Part shown: one piece after another, positions 38,601 to 47,412 of the stretch
Layout: every line of letters begins with the position of its first letter
How positions within the stretch are numbered: the first letter of the stretch is position 1
DNA from: Erythrobacter sp. HKB08
Lineage (GTDB): Bacteria; Pseudomonadota; Alphaproteobacteria; Sphingomonadales; Sphingomonadaceae
Assembly (NCBI RefSeq): GCF_004114695.1
Contig: NZ_CP035310.1
Coordinates: 744,001 to 808,000, forward strand
Direction of reading: 5' to 3'
DNA: 64,000 nt
Notes under the pieces: model-generated
What the model was told of the DNA's origin: nothing
Databases searched by the model: none
The model's input: only the letters and a program-made list of their open reading frames with translations
Translations under genes and position numbers: made by a program

Positions 38601-41600
38601 CTGCCGTCCGCATTGAGGATCAGCGTGCCCCATGCACCCGGGATACCCGTGCCGCCGAGGCCGCCGCTGACCGGAGCGCTCGTGTCGCTGCCGGCTGCAA
38701 CGCCCACCACCGGGCCGCTTGCGCCATACCCGTCGGCACCCGGCTCGTCGGCACCGGTTGCGCCGCTCGTCGTGCCGGTTCCGTCGAGCACATTGCCGCC
38801 GGTGCTGGCACCTTCGGTCACGCTGTCGGTGTCCGGATTGGCGATCGGAGCATCGTCCTGGACGACCACTTCGATGCTTTCGGTAGCGATATCGCCATCG
38901 CTATCGGTCACGCGAACCGGGAAATTCTCACCCGTGATGATGTCGGCGCCATCGGAGATGCCGTCGCCATCGTTCGGATCGTTGTCCGGGTGCGTGTCGA
39001 GATTGTCTTCGAGCGTGTAGGTGTAGGTGTAGTTACCAGCGCCGTCGGAGAAGACCGTCAGCGTGCCGTTGTCGCCAGTGACCGTGATCGGCACGGCATT
39101 GGTGGCGGCTGTCACATCGACCCAGTTGCCGTCCTTGTCCTGGATCTCCAGCTTCGCAAGGGTGTCGTTGCCGGTCGTGATCGTGAAGAACCCGTTGGCG
39201 TTGATATGGCTGTTGCTGCCGAACGAGGTGCCTTCCGGTTCGCTGCCACGAGCAGGAAGACCATCTTCGTTCACGATCATGTCGAAATCATCGATCGTCG
39301 GGGTGGAGTCTTCCGCGATCGTCAGCGTGACCGTTGCGGTCGAGCTGTCGCCGTCGCGATCGGTGATCGTGTACTGGAAGCTGTCCGCACCGCTCTCGCC
39401 GGCGTTCGGCGTGTAGGTGAACGTGCCGTCGTCGTTGTAGACCACCACGCCCTTGGTCGCAGCGGTGGTAACCGCAACGCCGCTGACCGGATGGGTGTTG
39501 GTGTAGTCGACGTCGTCCGCACCATCGGTGTCGTTGTCGAACGCGGTGGTGATGGTGAGCGGGGTGTCCTCCGCCACGGCGAACGGACCGTCGTCGTCCG
39601 CATCCGGACCATCGTCGTTGAAGGTGAGGTTGGCAGCAATGCCGATGCTCGCATCGTCGCTGTCGCCGTCGCCATCGGTGCTGGTCGCGGTGAGCGTGAT
39701 CAGCCCGTCGGTCGTGATCGAGACCGGATCGTCCGGATCGTTCGCATCCGGATGGGTCAGCGCGCGCAGCTGGTCGAGCGTGACCGTGCCAGCGGTCGGA
39801 CCGGTCGCGACGACCGAGACCGTGAACACCGGCTCGCCGGTCGCTGCATCGGTTGCATCCGTACCCTCGCGGCCGACCACCTGGCCGCCTTCGAGGAACA
39901 GGAAGACGCTGTTGCCGGTGGCAACATCGACCAGCCCGCTGTCGACCCCGCCCGGAGCCGAGACGCCGAGGGTGTAGACCGTACCGGCCGAGCCGTCGGC
40001 ACCGAAGTTGGTGCTGAACGCGTCGGCGAAGCTCGCATCGTCATTGGTGGCAAGGTCGGTCTCGTCGACCGTCAGGCTGGCTTCGCTGCCGGTGGTGGTA
40101 ACCTCCGGAGCATCGTCGAGCACGGTGACCTGTACCGTGGTGGTTGCCTGGTCGTCGTCGCTGTCGGTGACGCGCACGGCGAAGTTCTCGCCGATCAGCG
40201 TGTCGTCAGCATCGGAGATGCCGTCGCCATCGTTCGGGTCGTTGTCCGGATGGGTGTCGAGGTTGTCCTCCAGCGTGTAGCTGTAGGAGTAGGTGCCCGC
40301 ACCGTCCGAGGTCACCGTCAGCGTACCGAAGTCGCCGGTGACCGTGATCGGCGTGCCGACCGTGGCGGCGGTCACATCGATCCAGTTGCCGTCCTTGTCC
40401 TGCACCTCGAGCGTCTTGAGCGTGTCGTTGCCCGTGGTGATGACGAAGCTCTCGGTCGAGGAGATGTGGCTGTTCGAACCGAACGAGGTGCCTTCCGGCT
40501 CACCCGTGCGGGCCGGCAGGCCGTCCTCGTTGACCGACAGGTCGGTGTCGGTGATCGTCGGCGTTGAGTCTTCCGCGATGGTCAGCGTGACCGTGGCGGT
40601 CGAGCTGTCGCCGTCGCGATCGGTGATCGTGTACTGGAAGCTGTCCGCACCGCTCTCGCCGGCGTTCGGCGTGTAGGTGAACGTGCCGTCGTCGTTGTAG
40701 ACCACCACGCCCTTGGTCGCAGCGGTGGTAACCGCAACGCCGCTGACCGGATGGGTGTTGGTGTAGTCGACGTCGTCCGCACCATCGGTGTCGTTGTCGA
40801 ACGCGGTGGTGATGGTGAGCGGGGTGTCCTCCGCCACGGCGAACGGACCGTCGTCGTCCGCATCCGGACCATCGTCGTTGAAGGTGAGGTTGGCAGCAAT
40901 GCCGATGCTCGCATCGTCGCTGTCGCCGTCGCCATCGGTGCTGGTCGCGGTGAGCGTGATCAGCCCGTCGGTCGTGATCGAGACCGGATCGTCCGGATCG
41001 TTCGCATCCGGATGGGTCAGCGCGCGCAGCTGGTCGAGCGTGACCGTGCCAGCGGTCGGACCGGTCGCGACGACCGAGACCGTGAACACCGGCTCGCCGG
41101 TCGCTGCATCGGTTGCATCCGTACCCTCGCGGCCGACCACCTGGCCGCCTTCGAGGAACAGGAAGACGCTGTTGCCGGTGGCAACATCGACCAGCCCGCT
41201 GTCGACCCCGCCCGGAGCCGAGACGCCGAGGGTGTAAGCGGTGGAACCGGCACCATCGGCGCCGAAGTCCGTAGTGAAGGAGCCCGCAAAGCTCGCGCTG
41301 TCGTCGGAAGCGAGGTTCGTCTCGTCGACGGTGAGGCTGGCTTCGCTGCCGGTAACGGTCACTTCCGGACCATCGTCGGCGAACAGGATATTGCCGCCGA
41401 GATCGAGCGTGTCGGTGCTCTCCGCCTGGTCGCCGTCGCGGTCGGTAATGGTCGCCGTGCCCGACAGGGTGACGAGATCGGTCGGAAGCGGGATCGTCTG
41501 CGCGTCGTAATTCGTCGTATCGCCCGGCAGCGGGTGATCGATCTCGGCAAATTGCGTCAGGGTAACGATGCCGTCGCCGTCGACCGTGATGGTGAAGATC

Positions 41601-44600
41601 ACGCTCGCATCATCGGTCGCAGGCTCGCTGCCGGCGGTCGAGCCGACCACCGTGCCATCGTCGCGCTGGTAGAGGAAGATGTCCGCGCCATCGCTATCGA
41701 GGCCGCTGTCGTCGCCTTCCGCAACTTCGAGCAGCAGCTCGAAATCCCAGGTGATCGAACCGGCATCGTCAGCGCCGTAATCGAATGCCGAGACCGTGAA
41801 GGAATCGGTGAAGTTCGCGGACGAGCTCGCGGTATCGAACGCGCCGCCGATGGTCTCGGCGTCCTGCGTTTCGAGAGTGACAGTGTCGCCATCGGTCGCC
41901 GTGGCGGTGATCGAGGGGCCATCGTCGAGGAAGCGCAGCGCATTGCCGATCGATACGGTCGCATCGTCGGTGTCGCCGTCGCCGTCGGTGACCGTAGCGG
42001 CCAGCGTGATGAGATCGGCCGAAGCAAGGTCGGCCGGATCGTTCGGATTGGTCGCATCGGCGTGGACGACAGCGCGATCCTGGTCGAGCGTGACCGTGCC
42101 TAGTGTGTCGACCGAAACGGTGAATACCACTTCGCCCGTAGCGGCATCGGCAGCGTCGGTGCCTTCGCGGGCGACGACTTCGCCGCCTTCGAGGAAGAGG
42201 AACACTTCATTGCCGGTGGCGGTGTCGACCAGCCCGGTCGGACCATCGCCCAGGCCGAGGGTGAAGCCGTCGACCGTGCCCGGGCCATCGGCATTGTAGC
42301 TCGGCGTGAACAGACCGGCGAAGCTGGCGCTCGCATCGGTACCGAAGTCCGTCTCGTCGACAGTGAGCGAGGAATCCTGCGGCGGGGTGGTGTCGAGGGT
42401 CGGAAGATCGTCCGACACGCCGACCGAAGCCGAAGCGGTAGCGGTATCGCCATCGAGATCCGTCGCGATGACAGCGACCGAGCCGAGATCCGCCAGATCG
42501 TCGACATCGATGGTCGGGTGGTCATCGTAATTGTCGTTGAGCGTCGCGGTGACGGTGGCGGTCGTATCCGTCACCGACAGGTCGAGCGTGACGACCAGGC
42601 GGCCGCCGTCCGAACCGGTGATCTGCGTGTCGCTGACGCGCACCCAGGTGAGGCCGCCGCCGAGACCCGAGGTATCGCCGAACACGATCGAAACGATCGG
42701 GTCCGAGCCCTCGGTGAAGACGATGTCGTCGCTCGCGAAATCCGGGCCGGCGGGCGTGCTGCCCTTGGCCAGGTTCTGGTCGTCGACCGTGAGCGAGATG
42801 TCGTCGCCGGCAGACGGGTCCTGCCCGTCGGTGATGGCGATCGCCTGCGAGGCGGTGGCGGTATCGCCGTCGCCGTCGGTCAGCGTGTAGGTGAAGCCTG
42901 CCTGGACCGGGCCGGAGGTCTGGTCGAGACCCGGGTTCGGATCGAAGGTCCAGTTGCCGTCGGCATCGAAGGTGTAGTCGCCCTTCGCGGTCGAGACCGG
43001 CGTCGTGCCGGTCGCGGCGATGGCATAGTCGGTGCCGTCGATATTGACCGAGGTGACACTGCCGCCGTCCGCGCCGGTGCTGTCGTTGGCAAGCACATTG
43101 CCGCCGACGCTGGCCGGGGCCGAAGCATCTTCGGCGATCGAAGCATCGTCTTCGTCGAGTGCGGTGGGCGCATCGTCGTTGAACAGGATCGTCAGGTTCG
43201 TCGCGGTGGACGAGCCGTCGCTGTCGGTGACGGTGAAGTCGATCGAGGCAACCGCGTTGGTCGCTTCATCGTTCGGGCCACCTTCATTGAGGACGTTGGT
43301 GAGCAGGGTGACCTGGTAGTCGCCGCTTGCCGCGTCCGTGATTTCGACCGTGAACAGGTCGGTCCCGCTGCGCGCCCCGCTGCTGATGGTCGCCGTAAGC
43401 GTGCTGCCCGAAACCGTGTAGGTGACCTCTTCGAGGCCGACAATCGCGGTGCTGCCGTTCAGCGCGGCATCGAAGGTGATCGTCGCGGGCGTGTCGTTGA
43501 ACACGTTGAAGGCGAGCGTGCCGGTGAAGCTGGCTTCGCTCGTGTCAGCTGCATCGTCGCCATCGTTTGCATCGATATCGCCGGCGGTCGAGGCCGGGTT
43601 GCCGCCGGCAAGACCGTCGTCATCGACCGTCGCGGTGCGCTCGCCGCCGGTCGGCAGCGAATCGTCGAGCAGGGTGATCGTGGCGGTCGCGGTCGAAACG
43701 TCGCCGTCGCCATCGGTGATCGTGTAGTCGAAGGTGACCGTGCCTTCTTCGGCCTGTCCCGGCGTGTAAGTGAAGGTGCCGTCGCCATTATAGGCGAGCG
43801 AGCCCGTCCCGCTGAGCGTGCCGTCGACCAGCGCGATGTCGCCGAACTGGACGCTGTCCGCGCCCTGGGTGTCGTTGGCGAAGACGTCGATCGTGACCGG
43901 CGCATTCTCCTGCGCCTGCGTTTCGCCATCGTCGCGCGCGGTCGGGACATCATCGATGATGTCGATCACCAGCGTGGTCGACGCGGTCGAGCCGTCGCTG
44001 TCGGTCACGGTGAGCGAAAAGCTGTCGCTGTCGGGATCGGACAGCGTGTTGTCGCTCAGCGTGTAGCTATAGGTGTAATTGCCCGACGTCTCGGTGATGG
44101 TCAGCACGCCCCTCGAGGTCGTGACCTGGCCGCCGCCGGTGACGTTGACGCCATTGATCACGAGCGAGGCGAGCGTGTCGCCGCCGGTGGTGATCGGAAT
44201 GCTGCCTTCGGCCGTCTCGCCATTGCCGGCTGCATCCGAACCTTCCGCTTCGCCCGTACGGGCAGGCAGGCCGGCTTCATCGACGTCGTCATCGCCTTCG
44301 ACTGCGATGGTCGGGGTCGAATCGTCCTCGAGATTGATCGTAACCGTGGCGGTCGAAACGTCGCCGTCGCCATCGGTGATCGTGTAGTCGAAGGTGACCG
44401 TGCCTTCTTCGGCCGGTCCCGGCGTGTAGGTGAAGGTGCCGTCGCCATTGTAGGCGAGCGTGCCCGTGCCGGTGAGCGTGCCGGCGACTGCTGCAACGTC
44501 ACCCGGCTGCACGCTGTCGGCGCCCGGCGTATCGTTTGCGAGAACGTCGACCGTGACCGGCGCGTTTTCCGACACCTGGTCTTCGGTATCGTCGACGGCT

Positions 44601-46249
44601 TCGGGTTCGTCGTCGACGATGTTGATGGTGAAGGGGGCGGAATCCGAGTCCCCGTCCACATCGGTGACCGTGATGGTGAATGTGACCGACGTATCGTCGC
44701 CCGCGGTATTGTCGCCGAGCGTGAAGGTATAGGTCAGCGAGCCGCCGTCCGGATCGAAAGCGACGATCGTCAGCGTGCCTTCCGGAACGGTAATGACCTG
44801 GCCTGCGCCGGTGATGACGACATCGTTGATCTTCACTTCGGCCACGCCGTCGAGCGCTTCGAATGTGATCGTACCGGTGGTCGCTTCAGTCGGAGCCGGT
44901 TCGTTCGAACCCTCCGATTCGCCGTCGCGGGCCGGCAGGCCTTCTTCGTTGACGACAGTGCCGTCGCCGATTTCCGGGACCGAAATGATCGTTACCGGAG
45001 CGTTGGCGATCTGGATCGTCAGCGTGGTCGAAGCCGTGCTGCCGTCGCTGTCGGTGAGCGTGTAGGTGAACACGTCCTCGACGCCGCCGGGCGTGCCGTC
45101 GAAGCGCTGGTAGGTGTAGCTGCCATTCGGCTGGATGGTCAGCTGGCCGTATTCGCCGGTGATCACCATCGTGCCGTCGGACGAAACCTCGTCGCCGGCA
45201 GAGTTCGAGATCGAGGTGAGCAGCGCATCGTCCGCGCCGACCTGGTCGACATTCTCGTCGACGGTGCCTTCACCGGTGATGACATTGCCGTCGATCGGAT
45301 CGTGCGAGCCGGCCGGGACCTGGTCGACATCGGCCGCGACGATCGGCTCGTCGTCGATGACGAGGATCAGCAGCGTGGCCGAAGCCTCGTCGCCGTCGGT
45401 GTCGCGCACGGTGACGGTGAAGAAACCGTCTTCGGTGCGGCCCAGAAGGTTGTCGTCCAGCGTGTAGCTGAAGCCGATCGCGCCTTCCGCGATGCTGGTG
45501 ATGGTCAGCGTGCCGTCGGGCGAGACGAAGGTCTGGCCGACGGTGGTGATTTCGACGCCGTTGATCAGGACCGCATCGGTGCCGTCGGGCGATTCGTAGC
45601 TGATCGTGCCGGTGGTCGTTTCGCCATTGCCGGCAGCTTCGGTGCCTTCCGGCTCGTCGCCGCGTTCGGGCAGGCCGGCTTCATCGACGGTTGCCGCGGC
45701 ATCGATCGCGCCGACCGGGTTGTCGGGCGTGATGATGATGACTGTCGGCTCTTCGTCGACGAGATCGGGAATGACCTCCTCGTCTTCCGGCGCTTCGAAC
45801 AGCAGCTCGGTGTAGGGGAGGAGGTTGCCGAGGTCGAAGGCGTCCTGGATCGGGCCGCTGTCTTCGGCGAAATTGTTGCCCGAGCTCTGGACCGGGCCGG
45901 CCTCCGGCTCGAGATCTTCACCCAGCAGGAGCGAGGCGAGGTTGAGCGGCGGGACCGCTACGCCTTCGAGCACCAGCTGGGGCACGAAGATCGCGCCGTC
46001 GGGAATGACATAGGTCGTGCCGTCGACAGTGAAGACGATGTCGCGGCCCTGCACCTCGAGGTCGTCGAGCGTGGTGCCCGGCGGAAGTGCGAGAACGCCC
46101 TGCGCGTCCGGCGTCAGGATGACGCGGTTGATGCCCGGCCCCTGGCCGACACCCGGTTGCGCGCTTTCCGCCTGCAGGTTTTCATCCTGCAGATTGGCCT
46201 CGGCCTCTGCGTTCTCGAAAGCTTCGCGGTTCTGATCTTCGTAGTTCAT
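35699..46249 (-). CDS. Giant VCBS/RTX-type adhesin with retention module
   Basis: A surface adhesin of 3516 residues. The start (about 40-115) is a retention-module-like fold (INRVILTPDAQGVLALPPG, YVIPDGAIFVPQL). More than ten Asp-rich Ig/VCBS repeats follow (NGDGTFTYTPG, DYTITDGDGDVSTAT), then DUF5801-like blocks (SLTVDET, DVATGNSVFLFLEGG). The C-terminal part has EF-hand-like Ca2+ loops (LDLDGDGVEF, DANGDGMVSG, DANGNGVSDAGE) from about residue 3113. Canonical GGxGxDxxx RTX nonapeptides were not found. Five copies of a V-[DN]-E-x-GLP-x-R motif mark domain starts. A possible LapG-like site is TEAAG at 203-207, but similar sequences recur. ATG 46249 is preferred over GTG 46258. Confidence 0.9.
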   Translation of the reverse strand: MNYEDQNREAFENAEAEANLQDENLQAESAQPGVGQGPGINRVILTPDAQGVLALPPGTTLDDLEVQGRDIVFTVDGTTYVIPDGAIFVPQLVLEGVAVPPLNLASLLLGEDLEPEAGPVQSSGNNFAEDSGPIQDAFDLGNLLPYTELLFEAPEDEEVIPDLVDEEPTVIIITPDNPVGAIDAAATVDEAGLPERGDEPEGTEAAGNGETTTGTISYESPDGTDAVLINGVEITTVGQTFVSPDGTLTITSIAEGAIGFSYTLDDNLLGRTEDGFFTVTVRDTDGDEASATLLILVIDDEPIVAADVDQVPAGSHDPIDGNVITGEGTVDENVDQVGADDALLTSISNSAGDEVSSDGTMVITGEYGQLTIQPNGSYTYQRFDGTPGGVEDVFTYTLTDSDGSTASTTLTIQIANAPVTIISVPEIGDGTVVNEEGLPARDGESEGSNEPAPTEATTGTITFEALDGVAEVKINDVVITGAGQVITVPEGTLTIVAFDPDGGSLTYTFTLGDNTAGDDTSVTFTITVTDVDGDSDSAPFTINIVDDEPEAVDDTEDQVSENAPVTVDVLANDTPGADSVQPGDVAAVAGTLTGTGTLAYNGDGTFTYTPGPAEEGTVTFDYTITDGDGDVSTATVTINLEDDSTPTIAVEGDDDVDEAGLPARTGEAEGSDAAGNGETAEGSIPITTGGDTLASLVINGVNVTGGGQVTTSRGVLTITETSGNYTYSYTLSDNTLSDPDSDSFSLTVTDSDGSTASTTLVIDIIDDVPTARDDGETQAQENAPVTIDVFANDTQGADSVQFGDIALVDGTLSGTGSLAYNGDGTFTYTPGQAEEGTVTFDYTITDGDGDVSTATATITLLDDSLPTGGERTATVDDDGLAGGNPASTAGDIDANDGDDAADTSEASFTGTLAFNVFNDTPATITFDAALNGSTAIVGLEEVTYTVSGSTLTATISSGARSGTDLFTVEITDAASGDYQVTLLTNVLNEGGPNDEATNAVASIDFTVTDSDGSSTATNLTILFNDDAPTALDEDDASIAEDASAPASVGGNVLANDSTGADGGSVTSVNIDGTDYAIAATGTTPVSTAKGDYTFDADGNWTFDPNPGLDQTSGPVQAGFTYTLTDGDGDTATASQAIAITDGQDPSAGDDISLTVDDQNLAKGSTPAGPDFASDDIVFTEGSDPIVSIVFGDTSGLGGGLTWVRVSDTQITGSDGGRLVVTLDLSVTDTTATVTATLNDNYDDHPTIDVDDLADLGSVAVIATDLDGDTATASASVGVSDDLPTLDTTPPQDSSLTVDETDFGTDASASFAGLFTPSYNADGPGTVDGFTLGLGDGPTGLVDTATGNEVFLFLEGGEVVAREGTDAADAATGEVVFTVSVDTLGTVTLDQDRAVVHADATNPNDPADLASADLITLAATVTDGDGDTDDATVSIGNALRFLDDGPSITATATDGDTVTLETQDAETIGGAFDTASSSANFTDSFTVSAFDYGADDAGSITWDFELLLEVAEGDDSGLDSDGADIFLYQRDDGTVVGSTAGSEPATDDASVIFTITVDGDGIVTLTQFAEIDHPLPGDTTNYDAQTIPLPTDLVTLSGTATITDRDGDQAESTDTLDLGGNILFADDGPEVTVTGSEASLTVDETNLASDDSASFAGSFTTDFGADGAGSTAYTLGVSAPGGVDSGLVDVATGNSVFLFLEGGQVVGREGTDATDAATGEPVFTVSVVATGPTAGTVTLDQLRALTHPDANDPDDPVSITTDGLITLTATSTDGDGDSDDASIGIAANLTFNDDGPDADDDGPFAVAEDTPLTITTAFDNDTDGADDVDYTNTHPVSGVAVTTAATKGVVVYNDDGTFTYTPNAGESGADSFQYTITDRDGDSSTATVTLTIAEDSTPTITDTDLSVNEDGLPARTGEPEGTSFGSNSHISSTESFVITTGNDTLKTLEVQDKDGNWIDVTAATVGTPITVTGDFGTLTVTSDGAGTYSYSYTLEDNLDTHPDNDPNDGDGISDADDTLIGENFAVRVTDSDDDQATTTVQVTVLDDAPEVTTTGSEASLTVDETDLATNDDASFADAFSTNFGADGSAGTVYTLGVSAPGGVDSGLVDVATGNSVFLFLEGGQVVGREGTDATDAATGEPVFTVSVVATGPTAGTVTLDQLRALTHPDANDPDDPVSITTDGLITLTATSTDGDGDSDDASIGIAANLTFNDDGPDADDDGPFAVAEDTPLTITTAFDNDTDGADDVDYTNTHPVSGVAVTTAATKGVVVYNDDGTFTYTPNAGESGADSFQYTITDRDGDSSTATVTLTIAEDSTPTIDDFDMIVNEDGLPARGSEPEGTSFGSNSHINANGFFTITTGNDTLAKLEIQDKDGNWVDVTAATNAVPITVTGDNGTLTVFSDGAGNYTYTYTLEDNLDTHPDNDPNDGDGISDGADIITGENFPVRVTDSDGDIATESIEVVVQDDAPIANPDTDSVTEGASTGGNVLDGTGTTSGATGADEPGADGYGASGPVVGVAAGSDTSAPVSGGLGGTGIPGAWGTLILNADGSYTYSVAPDTIDANQTDTFVYTIIDGDGDLVTTTLTIDVTAVTLVGDDESVTVYEEAMDDAATGNDVVASNVTGSMPSETTETATGNVTVTGATEYSIAGGTVAGGFTTIAGTYGTLKINNTTGDFTYTLTDPFTTNPAADDGVTTQLNAESFTYTASDANGNTVDGTISINIVDDIPLAVTAFSVNVTNAPGGMNTAFLDGDNDVDNNYGADGAGAIIFTGQSYGTGNTIDALLAQGLTSGLVDLEYTISGGGTVLVATKESDDSEVFRIELQPTGSDDQYKITISQPIDSLRNVDFNDDGYDFVGGNGAWAGFNQPLVTGSQDLLLTPLENGGTAPSGTESGTVNTNANEGGISDGNSVKTGEAMRVDFVVDLAGSPVSGGDYSVGANQNHSFDGHYTANGASALFTAISGGTKQSTVRLTASDDNATTGTDGNDDVGDGVKDIITEIAISYNNDSLDITANGTYTIGGQSFTVIFDPSGHVDVSGVVSETRIAAFTADGYNSIVFENVGGRPFKIGDFGTVQVTNDPVSFDVPIAIQDGDGDIVLSGNLAITAQPAAPPVALDLDGDGVEFVGLEAGVAFDYDGDGAPSATAWVGSDDGILVHDANGDGMVSGASEFVFGGAGMSDLEAIAANHDGNGDGMLDASDAAYAQFAVWQDANGNGVSDAGELVSLAEAGIVSLSLVSDGNSYVTAGGDVVVHGLASFTKADGSTGTAADASFQIGAEQTNARRTAEAASFAAAAGLFGYPDTGHAMGDLGDARIDAMSGDLSVWQAWGGPAASMAIEHFSLSNYLVSNGPQQLAEITSETRMIDDWSLDLAPASMFELSDIGAPDLVLSNEPSGLFDAVPVFDAGVHAIAPSMMDALLTLEATGMAQDAMLEGQGGQFGMLPDVGHLVGELYEAQGVDAIIDALAGNPVGPVSFNAIMNSSESGLLDQAPDFGPMSMTPFETFDAADDAAALAAAQG
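39336..39976. repeat. 641-bp direct repeat inside the adhesin gene, copy 1
   Basis: These bases are identical to 40596-41236 (offset 1260 bp = 420 codons, in frame). Both sides diverge sharply: mismatches begin at 39335 and after 39976. Such a mosaic fits recent gene conversion or unequal crossing-over within the adhesin. Confidence 0.97.
40596..41236. repeat. 641-bp direct repeat inside the adhesin gene, copy 2
   Basis: Partner of 39336-39976. It encodes residues of about 1672-1884, including the SITTDGLITLTAT and FNDDGPDADDDGPFAV segments; copy 1 encodes about 2092-2304. Confidence 0.97.
43689..43754. repeat. 66-bp VCBS repeat copy (partner 44349-44414)
   Basis: The segment encoding GTVTFDYTITDGDGDVST is identical over 66 bp to 44349-44414 (offset 660 bp, 220 codons) and stays nearly identical for about 50 bp further. 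It is a second, older-looking repeat of the adhesin gene. Confidence 0.85.
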
Positions 46250-46599
46250 ATCGCACACGCCTCAATCCGTTGGACGCGGGAATCGCGCCCAGTCGCAGGA
46301 TCGTTTGTGTGCTGTGTTCCCCCGTGCTGGGGAGGTCGACAGACTGTCCGGTTCCGTCAAGCAGGACCCGTCCGATCCTGCGACCCATTTTGGTGGCTCC
46401 GCCTTTCAGCGACTCGGAAAGAATCGCCTGGCAAAGTCCTTATCGGGGCGAACAGATCAGGATTCGGATATGGTTTCAAGCCTGTTAACCGTAAGCGAAA
46501 AGGGAGGAATTCCATTTCGGGACGGTTTTTTGCGAGCGGTGAACGCTCTCATGCCACGCCTGTGGCAGGCGCGGGTTAGTCGCTTGTTAGCGGGGTGGT
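46250..46599. other. Gene-free gap before the adhesin
   Basis: These 350 bp separate the adhesin start from the stop of the DUF2569-like gene, both on the minus strand. The lower part holds the structured leader (46292-46384). The upper part has a TGCCAC-GCCT-GTGGCA hairpin (46552-46567) without a T-run, a GTTAACC site at 46484 and AT-rich bases around 46495-46540. No reading frame there looks real. Confidence 0.6.
46292..46384 (-). promoter_or_regulatory. Structured leader with two mutually exclusive stems upstream of the adhesin
   Basis: Read on the minus strand, 43-135 nt before the adhesin ATG. Stem A is a perfect 12-bp long-range helix, GTCGCAGGATCG with CGATCCTGCGAC (46373-46384 with 46292-46303), enclosing 69 nt. 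Stem B is a local hairpin, GCAGGA with TCCTGC (46376-46381 with 46361-46366), which uses the same 5' bases as stem A. Within the loop is a hairpin CCCC-n-GGGG (46319-46332) and a CCTCCCC stretch that could pair with the ribosome binding site. This is the geometry of a switchable leader RNA. No known riboswitch class was recognised. A terminal-inverted-repeat mini-element is the alternative. Confidence 0.55.
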
Positions 46600-47412
46600 T
46601 CAGGCGATCGCGGCGCGCTGGCGGTAAGTGACGTTCACTCGCTCCGACAGCAGGATGTAGGGCAGCCAGATCGCTGCGCTGATCAACACCTTGGTGATGT
46701 TGCCGTCGAGCAGGGTGAGGAGCGGACCGACCACGCTTTCCGGAACGCCGCCCACCGCGTTGAGGCGCTGGGCGATGATCAGCTGCATGATGATGTCGAG
46801 GCCCCAGACGAAGGCCAGCATGCGCGGGAAAAGCGGGATGTTGCGCAGCGCCATGACGAAGGCGACCATGTAGAAGAAGTTCATGATGACGAGATCCGCC
46901 GTCATGCTCATGAACAGGGTCTGCCCCCATTCGGGCGCGTGCTTGCTCATCGCGGGGACCGCGGCGAGATATTCGAAAGTGCGGATGCCGACATTCAGCA
47001 GCAGGCCGACCAGCAGCGAGACCATAAAGCCGACCGGGCCGAACGCGGGGCTCTTGCGCGCGTCCTCGCGCGATAGCTTGCGCCAGCGGCCGAAGATGGC
47101 GAAGCGGAACTGCGGCTGCTCCTGGCTTTCTTCCGAAGCGAAGGCATTGCGCGCCAGCATGAAGCCGGCGATCGGCGCGAGCAGGATCGCGGCATAGGCA
47201 TATATGGTGGGCAGCGCATCGCCGAGATTATGGATCGGCGAAGCGGGGCGCATCAGCTTGGCGAAGAACAGCGGAGCCATCAGGCCGAGCCACCCTAGCG
47301 CGACCAGGTGCATGCGCGATTCGAGGAAGCGGGTGATGACGAGAGAGCGCTCGTACAGGGAGCGGCCGTAGGCCGAAATCCCATCCCTGACAGTGTTGAC
47401 GATGGCTTTCAT
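46600..47412 (-). CDS. Multipass membrane protein, DUF2569-like
   Basis: A 270-residue inner-membrane protein of unknown function. About six membrane helices are visible at 35-55, 68-90, 125-150, 165-190, 200-220 and 238-256. The C-terminal IWLPYILLSERVNVTY matches the ending of DUF2569 proteins, in which a last helix is followed by a basic/aromatic motif. A hydrophilic loop of about 35 residues at 92-125 is basic. It is divergent from the pilin locus and upstream of, but 350 bp from, the adhesin; a link to either is unproven. Confidence 0.6.
   Translation of the reverse strand: MKAIVNTVRDGISAYGRSLYERSLVITRFLESRMHLVALGWLGLMAPLFFAKLMRPASPIHNLGDALPTIYAYAAILLAPIAGFMLARNAFASEESQEQPQFRFAIFGRWRKLSREDARKSPAFGPVGFMVSLLVGLLLNVGIRTFEYLAAVPAMSKHAPEWGQTLFMSMTADLVIMNFFYMVAFVMALRNIPLFPRMLAFVWGLDIIMQLIIAQRLNAVGGVPESVVGPLLTLLDGNITKVLISAAIWLPYILLSERVNVTYRQRAAIA

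Noticed and set aside
35666-46579. Very long plus-strand open frames of 1633 and 1353 codons
   Set aside because: They are antisense shadows of the Asp/Gly/Thr-rich adhesin on the minus strand; the translated products are Arg/Val/Asp-rich repeats with no motifs, and no start signal was seen.
46250-46599. Known c-di-GMP (GEMM) riboswitch before the adhesin
   Set aside because: The conserved GEMM bases and tetraloop receptor are not present; the leader is reported as an unassigned structure instead.
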